Assembly: GCF_947495665.1 (NCBI RefSeq)
Contig: NZ_CANLZV010000002.1
Span: 1-64,000 of the forward strand
Reading direction: 5' to 3'
DNA: 64,000 bases
Source of the DNA: an uncultured Sunxiuqinia sp.
GTDB taxonomy: Bacteria; Bacteroidota; Bacteroidia; Bacteroidales; Prolixibacteraceae
A program made the position numbers and the translations under genes. Positions 34,340 to 41,848 of this stretch are shown here, piece after piece. The notes under the pieces are model-generated. The model searched no databases, had not been told where the DNA came from, and worked only from the letters and a program-made list of their open reading frames with translations. Numbering within the stretch: the first letter of the stretch is position 1; each line of letters begins with the position of its first letter.

Positions 34340-35253
34340 TGTATTGGAGCTAAAATTCTAAAATCATCTCTACAACCAACATAAACTTCAAACAGGGAAG
34401 TGGTTTTTTCCCTAATTTGTGGGTCACTCAGTACATTAGGTTCATCAACACTAAGTGTTTTGTGATACCTATCTAAGAGTAAATCAATATCGTCTCTTTT
34501 TGTGACATCTTCTTCAATGTCTTGATAATAACCAGAAATGGTGAATTTTTCGACAATTCTTTCGTCGTAGTTATTGGCTAACCTTTGAATGCGCCTGATT
34601 AAATTACTTATTATTTGATTTGGCATTCCCTCCAAAGGACGACCTTTTATATCAAACTTTAAATCAACTGTATCTGAATTTAATAATTGGCAAGTATTTA
34701 TTGCTGAAGAAATAGCGTCATTTTCATCCAAAAAGTCCTGGATTCGAACAGATGGATTAGCTATTTTTACTTCGACACTCTTATAAATATCAAGATTAAG
34801 CATCCTTTGATATGCTTCAATTCTCAATAAAGGAGCAAATGAAATGTCTAATAATTCATCCTCATTTTCGTTAAATAGATTTATTAGATATCGTCTTAAT
34901 GATGAAAGGTAACATCCATTTTTATTGAATTCATACATTAAAACTCCAAATTGTTTGTCATAAATAAAAACGTTGGCATAACCCAATCCTTCTCCATCTC
35001 CTTCGTTGATTTGGATTTGTTCAAATGTATTTTGTGTTGGATTATGTTTTGGGGGAATACCCGTTTGCTTTGTCGTATTTACATACCCTTGAAAGTAGTC
35101 GTCGGTTTCCCTTATTCTGTGCAGAGAGATTAGTTTGCCATTTCCTTCATCATAATTCATATCAAGGACTGAATTTAGGACTTGGGGGAATGATATTCTA
35201 TTCTCGGAGAGACTTACTCTCATCGTTTCGATTTTTTTTCTTCGTACTGTCAT
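34336..35253 (-). CDS. AT-rich soluble protein, first gene of an unrecognised operon
   Basis: 305 residues, no signal peptide and no membrane helix. The N-terminus is basic (MTVRRKKIETMRVSL); the centre is acidic, with EFNKNGCYLSSLRRYL and LLDISFAPLLR, and the C-terminal third has LIRRIQRLANNYDERIVEKF and an acidic cluster DIEEDVTKRDDIDLLLDRYHKTL. I do not recognise a family (nucleotide-binding or nuclease motifs are not evident). A sampled line has about 30% G+C. It is the upstream, probably sensory or enzymatic, partner of the coupled membrane protein. The composition, the lack of relatives I can name, and the repeats on both sides point to horizontal transfer. Confidence 0.7.
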   Translation of the reverse strand: MTVRRKKIETMRVSLSENRISFPQVLNSVLDMNYDEGNGKLISLHRIRETDDYFQGYVNTTKQTGIPPKHNPTQNTFEQIQINEGDGEGLGYANVFIYDKQFGVLMYEFNKNGCYLSSLRRYLINLFNENEDELLDISFAPLLRIEAYQRMLNLDIYKSVEVKIANPSVRIQDFLDENDAISSAINTCQLLNSDTVDLKFDIKGRPLEGMPNQIISNLIRRIQRLANNYDERIVEKFTISGYYQDIEEDVTKRDDIDLLLDRYHKTLSVDEPNVLSDPQIREKTTSLFEVYVGCRDDFRILAPIQ

Positions 35254-35421
35254 AGGTCAGGTTTTTTTTAATTGGCGCTAATGTCCGTGTATATTTTCCA
35301 GGTACATATATCCCGCTAGTATTCGACTAGCTTTTTACACTTTCGATGATTGTTTTGCTATGCCGGCTTGAAAAGGGGTAGGAGGGCTGGTGTTTAAATT
35401 CATCGTTTTAAGTTTAGTTGG

Positions 35422-35571
35422 TTTCGATTTCGCCGATTAAGTTATAAAAATTTACAAAATGTATGTACGAGTAAGCGCCTTTTTATTTTCGTTCTAAATA
35501 GCTGATAATCTTCATGGAGCATTTTCTATTTAACACCTCAGGGGGGTACCTCCGAGGTACCCCCCCCCACC
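35422..35571. repeat. Conserved 150-bp module, copy 2
   Basis: Near-identical to 196-345 (nine transitions, no gaps, by eye), in the same orientation and with the same hairpin at 35541-35565. It lies 169 bases upstream of the start of the AT-rich operon. Confidence 0.85.
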
Positions 35572-35600
35572 TCTGAGGTACCCCTCCCCACCTCCAAACC

Positions 35601-35789
35601 GAACTCGCGGAGGTCGAACATGAACTCGCGAGGGTCAAAACCGAATTCAGTTCCCTTGGAGGTGAATTAGTTCGGCTAAAACATGAATTAATTCGGGTCT
35701 GAACCAAACTCATTCGGGTCTGAGGTGAATTGATTCGGTAAAAAGGTGAATTAGAGCAGGTCGGAATTGAACTCGCGCACCCAAAAGCT
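35601..35789. repeat. Tandem array of nine 21-bp units (copy 2)
   Basis: Units start at 35601, 35622, 35643, 35664, 35685, 35706, 35727, 35748 and 35769, again exactly 21 bp with no indel. Cores here are of the type GAATTAATTC, GAACTCGCG or GAATTGATTC, mostly followed by GGT or GTC. The individual units are different from those of copy 1 but the spacing, the dyad position and the flanking module are the same. The array stays open in one minus-strand frame across 35483-35839, but I do not count it as a gene. Confidence 0.85.
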
Positions 35790-35943
35790 GCTTGAAAGCG
35801 GTTTTTAGCTCCGGCAGTTCGGTCGCAAGCTGAATGCACTTGGTTTTAACCGGGGGCAAGCTTACTGGCGCTCTTTTGGAGCGAAGCTAAAACAGCAAAC
35901 CGGAATTGGCTTGCTGTTTGGCTCTTCCTGCTGTTGGTTCGTT

Positions 35944-36411
35944 CTACTCGGCCGAACTCCTTGGCCCATTGCTGGCAAATCGTTTCCGCAAATCCTCGTA
36001 AATGGCTTTTGAGCCGGGAATACTGAGTTTGGCGGCCTGTTTCACCGAGTTGTAATAAGTAAGTGCTGCGGTGTAGCTTTCTGATCCGGCCTGGGTGGTG
36101 GTGTCATCCAGGTTCAACACCAACTGCTGAACGGGGCGCAAGACCGCCATAAGTTTCTCCCAGCTATCCATGTCGTTCTTGAAACCTTCAACATCGAGGA
36201 AAGGAGGTGCAAACTGAGGATCGCTGTTGGAGTAATCCAGGCATTTCTCGACAAACGGAGCCGTGCCATCGCTCATTTTCGGTAGCGCCATCCGCTCATC
36301 GGCATTTAAGGCAATCAGGTAAGGTTTCAGCAAAGTAACGGCTTCATTGATGTGGTTTGCTGCTTCTTCGGCCACGGTGTCGGGCAACTGGTAATTAATC
36401 TTATTTTCCAT
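35944..36411 (-). CDS. Small helical protein of unknown function beside the 21-bp array
   Basis: 155 residues, no signal peptide, no membrane helix; helical with negatively charged N-terminal half (MENKINYQLPDTVAEEAANHINEA). Conserved-looking elements are MALPKMSDGTAPFVEKCLDY (about 41-60), SESYTAALTYYNSVKQAAK (about 112-130) and IYEDLRKRF near the end. I recall similar proteins as unnamed conserved Bacteroidota genes but cannot name the family. It reads toward the array and its stop lies about 155 bases from the last unit, so the order gene, array, hairpin, AT-rich segment is the same as at the first locus (where the gene is the barrel protein). Confidence 0.7.
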   Translation of the reverse strand: MENKINYQLPDTVAEEAANHINEAVTLLKPYLIALNADERMALPKMSDGTAPFVEKCLDYSNSDPQFAPPFLDVEGFKNDMDSWEKLMAVLRPVQQLVLNLDDTTTQAGSESYTAALTYYNSVKQAAKLSIPGSKAIYEDLRKRFASNGPRSSAE

Positions 36412-36638
36412 CTGTTTAGGTATTAAATGATTAGTGACTAAAAGTTAAATGTTCTTTTTCATCTCTCATAAGAATTTACCATAAATTTCATGAACTGACC
36501 ATTTTAGCCCCGAAATGAGCCCTCCCGACTCATGAACGAACATTTTTGCCCCTCAAACAAAAGCAAAAAGCATTGGTTTTCAGGATCATTTCTTCTGACT
36601 TACTCGTCAAAAACAGTCGTTGAGTCGAGAGTCGCTTG

Positions 36639-36727
36639 TCACGAAGGCACGAGGACATGAACGTACGAAGGCACGAAGGCACGAGGTCACGAAGGAATGA
36701 AGTCACGAACGCACGAGGGCACGAAAC
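36639..36727. repeat. 8-bp degenerate tandem repeat (ACGAAGGC)
   Basis: About eleven units of ACGAAGGC, ACGAACGC, ACGAGGTC and similar. Shorter tracts occur at about 36891-36935, 37018-37116, 37267-37320, 37396-37420, 38470-38510 and 38901-38935. Confidence 0.8.
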
Positions 36728-36772
36728 TGTCAACATCCAACTTCTCCATTTCGCCGGAAGAACAAGATTTCA

Positions 36773-36878
36773 CACCTTACGCTAGTGGTTGGATTTCCTT
36801 CCATTCTCGAAGGGAAAGTGTCCCGGGAACCGGGACGGATGGGTTACCCAAAAGTGAGCAGATGAGCCAGGCAGCAGG
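36773..36878. repeat. 106-bp repeat element, copy 1 of 4
   Basis: Begins CACCTTACGCTAGTGG and ends GGCAGCAGG; contains CCCGGGAACCGGGACGG. Other copies are at 37161-37266, 38353-38458 and 38795-38901. Copies 1 and 2 also share about 60 bases upstream. Confidence 0.85.
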
Positions 36879-37160
36879 GAGAAGGGAGAGGGCACGAAGG
36901 TACGAAGTCAAGAACGCACGAGGGCACGAACTCAGGAACTGCTGATAACTGAAAACCGACAACTGACGACACTCCTTTTTAACCGCAAAGACGCAAAGAG
37001 AACCGTGAAGAAAAGAACACACGAAGTCACGAACGTACGAAGGTATGAAGTCACGAAGGCACGAACGTACGAAGGTATGAAGTCACGAAGGCACGAACGC
37101 ACGAGGGCACGAAACTGTCAACATCCAACTTCTCCATTTCGCCGGAAGAACAAGATTTCA

Positions 37161-37266
37161 CACCTTACGCTAGTGGTTGGATTTCCTTCCATTCTCGAAG
37201 GGAAGGTGTCCCGGGAACCGGGACGGATGGGTTACCCAAAAGTGAGCAGATGAGCCAGGCAGCAGG
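37161..37266. repeat. 106-bp repeat element, copy 2 of 4
   Basis: One or few differences from copy 1 (AGGTG for AAGTG after CGAAGGGA). Confidence 0.85.
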
Positions 37267-37633
37267 TACGAACGCACGAACGCACGAAGGTATGAAGTCA
37301 CGAACGCACGAGGGCGCGAACTCAGGAACTGCTGACAACTGACGACACTCCTTTTTAACCGCAAAGACGCGAAGAGAACCGCGAAGAAAAGAACACACGA
37401 AGTCACGAACGTACGAACTCACGGGGGCCGAAGCTAGCAAAACCTAACTCCCCAGCTTCTCCGCCAGGTGAAAACCCTCGTCTGCCTTGATCTTTTCGTT
37501 CTTTTGGATTAAGCCAAAAGGACAAGGTTGCTTGATGGAAAAGAGCAGAACGCATGGGGCAAAGAGCAAGGAAGAAGCGGGGCAGGTGAATCATCCAGTA
37601 AACAGTGATCGAGGAACCGATTTTGTTTTAATC

Positions 37634-37738
37634 AAACTCTCCCCGGAGTCGTTTTCAATCCTAGCGGATTAAACCGACTCTTCCCCTCTCTTTTAAAGAG
37701 AGGGGAAAAGCCTGCAAAGCGGGCTTGGGGAGAGTTTT
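37634..37738. repeat. REP-like palindromic element
   Basis: Outer arms AAACTCTCCCC and GGGGAGAGTTT (37634-37644 and 37727-37737) enclose an inner palindrome TTCCCCTCTC ... GAGAGGGGAA (37681-37707). Confidence 0.75.
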
Positions 37739-37867
37739 GAAATAAGCTGTACCTATTTAATCAGGCAGTTACGGAGATTCTATTTCCAACTTCACCGCAA
37801 GAAATGAAAAGCCTCGTTTACACTGAAGCCTTAATAACAAAACCACCTCGTCACCGGTAACCCGGCG

Positions 37868-37894
37868 CCACTCCTCCTTGCTAAAAAGGAGGAG
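37868..37894. repeat. Small palindrome (CTCCTCC...GGAGGAG)
   Basis: CTCCTCCTT and AAGGAGGAG around a short TGCTAA-like loop; resembles other short intergenic palindromes of the lineage. Confidence 0.6.
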
Positions 37895-38188
37895 AAAAGA
37901 GCGCATCGGCAAACGGTGCCTACAACCTGACAGCGTCGGAAGGTCCTGTCAGCGTTTAATCAAAACCGACAACTTCTGACCAATAACAGATCCTGAAACA
38001 AGTTCAGGAAGACGCTCAAAGCGGATAACCGAAAGCACGAGGGTACGAACTCAGGAACTACCGACAACCGACAACTGACAACCGAAAACTGACAACACTC
38101 CTTTTTAACCGCAAAGTCGCAAAGAGAACTGAAAAGGTTAAAGAATCAAGGAGAAAGGTTAAAGGAGGAATCCAATAAAGCTTATTTT

Positions 38189-38348
38189 TCATTAAACCTT
38201 AGTAGTAAGATGCAGCCCCAAACGATCAACCTTATTTCCTTATTTTAATCCGACTTAATTCGTATTTGATAATAGTAGATATCCTCTTTGAATAAGGTAA
38301 TAAGGTTTGCTTTGTGAAAAATTGAATAGTGCTACTAAGGTTTTATGA
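38189..38348. mobile_element. MITE-like palindromic element, copy A (160 bp)
   Basis: Terminal inverted repeats TCATTAAACCTTAGTAG and CTACTAAGGTTTTATGA (one mismatch in 17), and a second pair inside: AACCTTATTTCCTTATT (38228-38244) with AATAAGGTAATAAGGTT (38291-38307), also one mismatch. Such a nested structure is typical of a non-autonomous element; no coding sequence and no clear target duplication. The second copy is at 38630-38790. Confidence 0.65.
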
Positions 38349-38352
38349 AACG

Positions 38353-38458
38353 CACCTTACGCTAGTGGTTGGATTTCCTTCCATTCTCGAAGGGAAGGTG
38401 GCCCGGGAACCGGGACGGATGGGTTAAGGAGAAGTGAGCAGATGAGCCAGGCAGCAGG
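38353..38458. repeat. 106-bp repeat element, copy 3 of 4
   Basis: Last part of the duplicated block; TTAAGGAGAAG replaces TTACCCAAAAG relative to copies 1 and 2. Confidence 0.85.
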
Positions 38459-38629
38459 GAGAAGGGAGAGGGCACGAAGGTACGAAGTCAAGAACGCACG
38501 AGGGCACGAACAATCCGAATAACCGACAACTGACAACACTCCTTTTTAACCGCAAAGACGCAAAGAGAACTGAAAAGGTTAAAGAATCAAGGAGAAAGGT
38601 TAAAGGAGGAATCCAATAAAGCTTATTTT

Positions 38630-38790
38630 TCATTAAACCTTAGTAGTAAGAAGCAGCCCCCAAAAGATCAACCTTATTTCCTTATTTTAATCCGACTTAA
38701 TTCGTATTTGATAATAGTAGATATCCTCTTTGAATAAGGTAATAAGGTTTGCTTTGTGAAAAATTGAATAGTGCTACTAAGGTTTTATGA
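38630..38790. mobile_element. MITE-like palindromic element, copy B
   Basis: Same terminal and internal inverted repeats as copy A, inside the second duplicated block. Confidence 0.65.
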
Positions 38791-38794
38791 AACG

Positions 38795-38901
38795 CACCTT
38801 ACGCTAGTGGTTGGATTTCCTTCCATTCTCGAAGGGAAGGTGGCCCGGGAAACCGGGACGGATGGGTTAAGGAGAAGTGAGCAGATGAGTCAGGCAGCAG
38901 G
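38795..38901. repeat. 106-bp repeat element, copy 4 of 4
   Basis: Has one extra A in GGGAAACCGGG compared with the other copies; abuts 8-bp repeats before queA. Confidence 0.85.
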
Positions 38902-38968
38902 TACGAAGTCACGAACGCACGAACGCACGAACAATCCGACAACCGACAACCGAAAACTGACTCTCACT

Positions 38969-40204
38969 TTACTTCAAATACAAATTGCTGTCGCCATAGC
39001 TCAGAAAGCGGTAGTTGTTGTTCAGCGCGTGCTGGTAAACCCGCTGCCAGTCGTCGCCCAAATAGGCTGAGATGAGCAAGAGGAGCGTGCTTTGGGGTTG
39101 GTGAAAGTTGGTAATCATGCCATCGACCAATTGAAATTCGTAGCCCGGAACAATAATGATTTGGGTGGATGCCACCAGGTGACTCAGTTGGTTTTCATCC
39201 AGGTAAGTCAGCAGGGCATTCAGCACTGTTTTTACGGCCGGTTTTTCCTCCTTGCGGTAAGGCGACCATTGCTCAACGGTGAGGTTCTCGGGCGAAAGCT
39301 GCTTGTTTTCAAGCAAGCTTACCCCCAGCCAGTAAAGACTTTCCAGCGTACGGATGGAGGTGGTTCCAACGGCAATCAACGGCCCTTCGTGCTGCAAAAG
39401 CTGCTCCAGCAACGGACGCGAAACCACGATCTTTTCGGCATGCATTTCGTGTTCGGCAATGGTAGCCGCTTTGACGGGCTTAAATGTTCCGGCACCAACA
39501 TGCAGGGTCACTTCGGCCAGGGAAATGGATTTTTTCTTCAGCGCTTCAAAAACCGAATCGGTAAAATGCAGTCCGGCTGTTGGCGCAGCCACCGAACCTT
39601 TAATTTTCGAGTAAATGGTTTGGTAACGCTCCAGGTCGCTGGCTTCGGTATCGCGGTGCAAATAGGGGGGAATGGGCAAGATGCCGCTGGCCTCAATCAA
39701 GGAAGCAAAATCAACCGTTGCATCGTTCCAGCTAAATTCAATCACCACATTGCCCGGAGTTTGCTGTTGTTTGCTGGCAACCAGTGTAACGGGCTTCCCA
39801 TCTACCAGAACCTCTTTCTCCAGCGGTTCATTTTTCCACTTTTTCAGGTTCCCCACCATGCAGTTCCAGCTGCACTTTTGGGTTTGCTGAAAAGCGACCT
39901 GGTAATCAGCAGGCGATTCCGGATCGAGGCAAAAGATTTCAATCTGGGCCCCTGTTTTTTTCTGAAAAGGCAAGCGCGCACGAATGACTTTGGTGTTGTT
40001 GAAAACCAGCAGGCTTTTTTCAGGCAGGTAATCGGCAATGGAGCGAAAGCTGGCATCGCTGATTTCGCCATTTTTCCACACCAACAATTTTGAGGCATCC
40101 CGCTCGTCCAACGGATATTTGGCAATCCGGTTGTCGGGTAACTCATAGTTCAAGGCCTGAGCACTTTGATTAAAAACAGGTTTTATGACTGATTTTTCAT
40201 TCAT
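38969..40204 (-). CDS. queA: S-adenosylmethionine:tRNA ribosyltransferase-isomerase
   Basis: 411 residues from MNEKSVIKP; ATG at 40213 is also in frame but a -7 box would then lie within the leader. QueA transfers the ribosyl part of SAM to 7-aminomethyl-deazaguanine in tRNA, making epoxyqueuosine. Characteristic segments are YELPDNRIAKYPLDERDASKLLV near the N-terminus, LVFNNTKVIRARL, APTAGLHFTD (a family hallmark) and LHVGAGTFKPVK. Length is somewhat longer than the E. coli protein (356), as in many Bacteroidota. It lies between the repeat-rich region and a divergently transcribed DUF2027/Smr gene. Confidence 0.95.
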   Translation of the reverse strand: MNEKSVIKPVFNQSAQALNYELPDNRIAKYPLDERDASKLLVWKNGEISDASFRSIADYLPEKSLLVFNNTKVIRARLPFQKKTGAQIEIFCLDPESPADYQVAFQQTQKCSWNCMVGNLKKWKNEPLEKEVLVDGKPVTLVASKQQQTPGNVVIEFSWNDATVDFASLIEASGILPIPPYLHRDTEASDLERYQTIYSKIKGSVAAPTAGLHFTDSVFEALKKKSISLAEVTLHVGAGTFKPVKAATIAEHEMHAEKIVVSRPLLEQLLQHEGPLIAVGTTSIRTLESLYWLGVSLLENKQLSPENLTVEQWSPYRKEEKPAVKTVLNALLTYLDENQLSHLVASTQIIIVPGYEFQLVDGMITNFHQPQSTLLLLISAYLGDDWQRVYQHALNNNYRFLSYGDSNLYLK

Positions 40205-40210
40205 GGGCCG

Positions 40211-40218
40211 CAAAAGTA
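40211..40218 (-). promoter_or_regulatory. -7 box (TACTTTTG) of queA
   Basis: Perfect TAnnTTTG box only six bases before the ATG at 40204, suggesting a leaderless transcript. Confidence 0.55.
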
Positions 40219-40249
40219 CGGAATAATTATTTTCGGTTAAAATTGTTCT

Positions 40250-40257
40250 TAATTTTG
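40250..40257 (+). promoter_or_regulatory. -7 box (TAATTTTG) of the DUF2027/Smr gene
   Basis: Exact TAnnTTTG box 18 bases before the ATG at 40276; the -33 element is not clear. Confidence 0.5.
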
Positions 40258-40275
40258 TAGTAAAAATAGAACGAA

Positions 40276-41316
40276 ATGATAAAAGTAGGAGATCGGGTAA
40301 AGTTTATGAATGATGTCGGCGGAGGCATCGTGACCAAGATAATCAGCAAATCCCTGGTTCATGTTGAAAATGACGATGGGTTTGAAATTCCAACCCTGGT
40401 AACCGAGTTGGTTGTGGTGAATGAAGAGCTGGACATCAACCAGAAACCTTCGGTTGAACAGTTTGCCGCTCAGGCCAGCCCGAAAAAACCAACTCCGGAA
40501 CCCGAGCCGGTTAAAGCCAGCCCGGTGATGATTGCAGGCAACGATGAGCCGAACTTCCAGTTGGCTTTTGTGCCGGACAACAGCCGGAATCCGTTGGAGG
40601 GATCCATTAAACTGTATTTAATCAACGATAGTAATTTTTCGGTGCTCTATCATTTTTCGGAGTTTAAAAACAATGAATACACCAGCAAGGAAGCCGGAGA
40701 ACTGGAGCCCAACACCAAATTGTGGCTCGATTCGATTGCCCAGGTGGATATTGCCGGACTGCCCGAGTACTTTTTCCAGCTGATCTGCTTTCGCGAGCAA
40801 TCCAGCCGACTGGAAAAGCCGGTAGAAGCGTCAGTAAAAGTGAACCCGGTGAAGTTTTATAAAACCGGCAGCTTTGTCGCCAATGACTTTTTTACCGAGA
40901 AGGCCATGCTGGTGAAGTTAAACCAGTCGGCCATGGAAAAGGCGATAGAGAACCTGACCGAAAAGGAAGTGAAAAAAGTGGTTCGCCAGAAAGAACCGGC
41001 ACGCAAGGTTAAGCCGGTGGTTGAAAATACCGATTTGCTGGAAGTTGATTTGCATATTCATGAGCTGATTGATAATACAAAAGGGCTAAGCAACAAGGAA
41101 ATGCTGGACTTGCAGATGAAGCATTTTCATGAAAAGATGGATGAAGCGATCAAAAAGCAGGTGAAAAAGGTGGTTTTCATTCATGGTTTAGGCCATGGAA
41201 CCTTGAAACAAGAGCTCCGTCGTGAGCTGTCGCACAAATACAAACGATATGCCTTTCAAGATGCCAGTTTTCAGGAATATGGCTATGGCGCCACAATGGT
41301 TATTTTAAGAAAATAA
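40276..41316 (+). CDS. DUF2027 domain and Smr domain protein
   Basis: 346 residues. The N-terminus (about 1-65) is a small SH3-like beta domain, with VGDRVKFMNDVGGGIVTKI, typical of DUF2027. A Pro- and Lys-rich linker precedes a beta-sandwich centre (about 95-210). The C-terminal Smr domain (about 255-346) is recognisable by EVDLHIHEL, FIHGLGHGTL and YGYGATMVIL; Smr domains of MutS2-like proteins are often nucleases, with the HG.G motif as the signature. It is a conserved Bacteroidota family with an unknown cellular role. The rnpB gene follows immediately. Confidence 0.9.
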   Translation: MIKVGDRVKFMNDVGGGIVTKIISKSLVHVENDDGFEIPTLVTELVVVNEELDINQKPSVEQFAAQASPKKPTPEPEPVKASPVMIAGNDEPNFQLAFVPDNSRNPLEGSIKLYLINDSNFSVLYHFSEFKNNEYTSKEAGELEPNTKLWLDSIAQVDIAGLPEYFFQLICFREQSSRLEKPVEASVKVNPVKFYKTGSFVANDFFTEKAMLVKLNQSAMEKAIENLTEKEVKKVVRQKEPARKVKPVVENTDLLEVDLHIHELIDNTKGLSNKEMLDLQMKHFHEKMDEAIKKQVKKVVFIHGLGHGTLKQELRRELSHKYKRYAFQDASFQEYGYGATMVILRK

Positions 41317-41363
41317 ACGGCATTAGGGTGCTGGAATATCAGCATTTTTCATAATTTTGCCGG

Positions 41364-41740
41364 GCAGACCGCTCTATCGCTTTTCCTGAGCAATCGGGGA
41401 AGGAGGAAAGTCCGGGCAACGCAGGGCACCATGTTTCTTAATGGGAAGGCGGGCGAAAGCTTGCAGTAGTGTAACAGAAAATAACCACCTCGATTCGTCG
41501 GGGAAAGGGTGAAAAGGTGAGGTAAGAGCTCACCGGTTCCGGAGGTAACTTCGGAAGCCGTACACCTCATGGGTTGCAAGACCAAATATATCACGACCAG
41601 GGGCGGCCCGTTCCATTTCAACTTGGTTGAAAGTCGTGAGGGGTAGGTTGCTAGATCGTAGCAGTGATGCTGCGGCCAGATAAATGATAGAGGTTCTTCG
41701 TCTTCTGACGGAGAATACAGAACCCGGCTTATAGGTCTGC
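41364..41740 (+). ncRNA. rnpB: RNase P RNA
   Basis: The ribozyme component that matures tRNA 5' ends. The ends GCAGACC (41364) and GGTCTGC (41734-41740) pair to form P1. The class A conserved core is visible: GAGGAAAGTCCGGGC near 41403-41417, ACAGAAAATA near 41474, and the 3' core with CAGAACCCGGCTTA near 41719-41732. Length of about 377 is normal for this RNA. It lies directly after the DUF2027/Smr gene. Confidence 0.96.
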
Positions 41741-41848
41741 TTTTTAAAATTAAAAACAAACGAACAAACTATTCGCATCACTTTTGTGTGCAAATAGTTT
41801 GTTTAGTTTTAGGACATCGCTGCATGGTGTCAAAAGCATTACAATTCC

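Larger units (their letters stand above)
38087..38458. repeat. 372-bp tandemly duplicated block, first copy
   Basis: Starts AACTGACAACACTCC and ends in the third 106-bp element. It repeats at 38528-38901 with few differences and includes a 160-bp palindromic element and the motif TTTTTAACCGCAAAG. Confidence 0.85.
38528..38901. repeat. 372-bp tandemly duplicated block, second copy
   Basis: Nearly identical to 38087-38458; it differs by small changes such as AAGAAGCAGCCCCCAAA for AAGATGCAGCCCCAAA. The two copies are separated by 69 bases. Confidence 0.85.
36412..38968. other. 2.5-kb repeat-rich region without convincing genes
   Basis: This region contains 8-bp degenerate repeats (ACGAAGGC-like), four copies of a 106-bp element, a tandem duplication of 372 bp, palindromes and short frames derived from these repeats. 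Frames of 60-90 codons in it repeat each other (for example MKKRTHEV... and MKSRTHEG...) and are repeat by-products. I see no real coding sequence. Confidence 0.8.

Noticed and set aside
35483-35839. 118-codon minus-strand frame over the second array
   Set aside because: It spans the hairpin and the AT-rich module and its composition follows the repeat, so it is not a gene.
36639-37420. Possible CRISPR array
   Set aside because: The repeats are 8-bp degenerate units without unique spacers of constant length, and no cas genes are in the window.
36697-38633. Several frames of 60-99 codons in the repeat region
   Set aside because: They repeat each other where the 106-bp element or 8-bp tracts repeat and have no family features.
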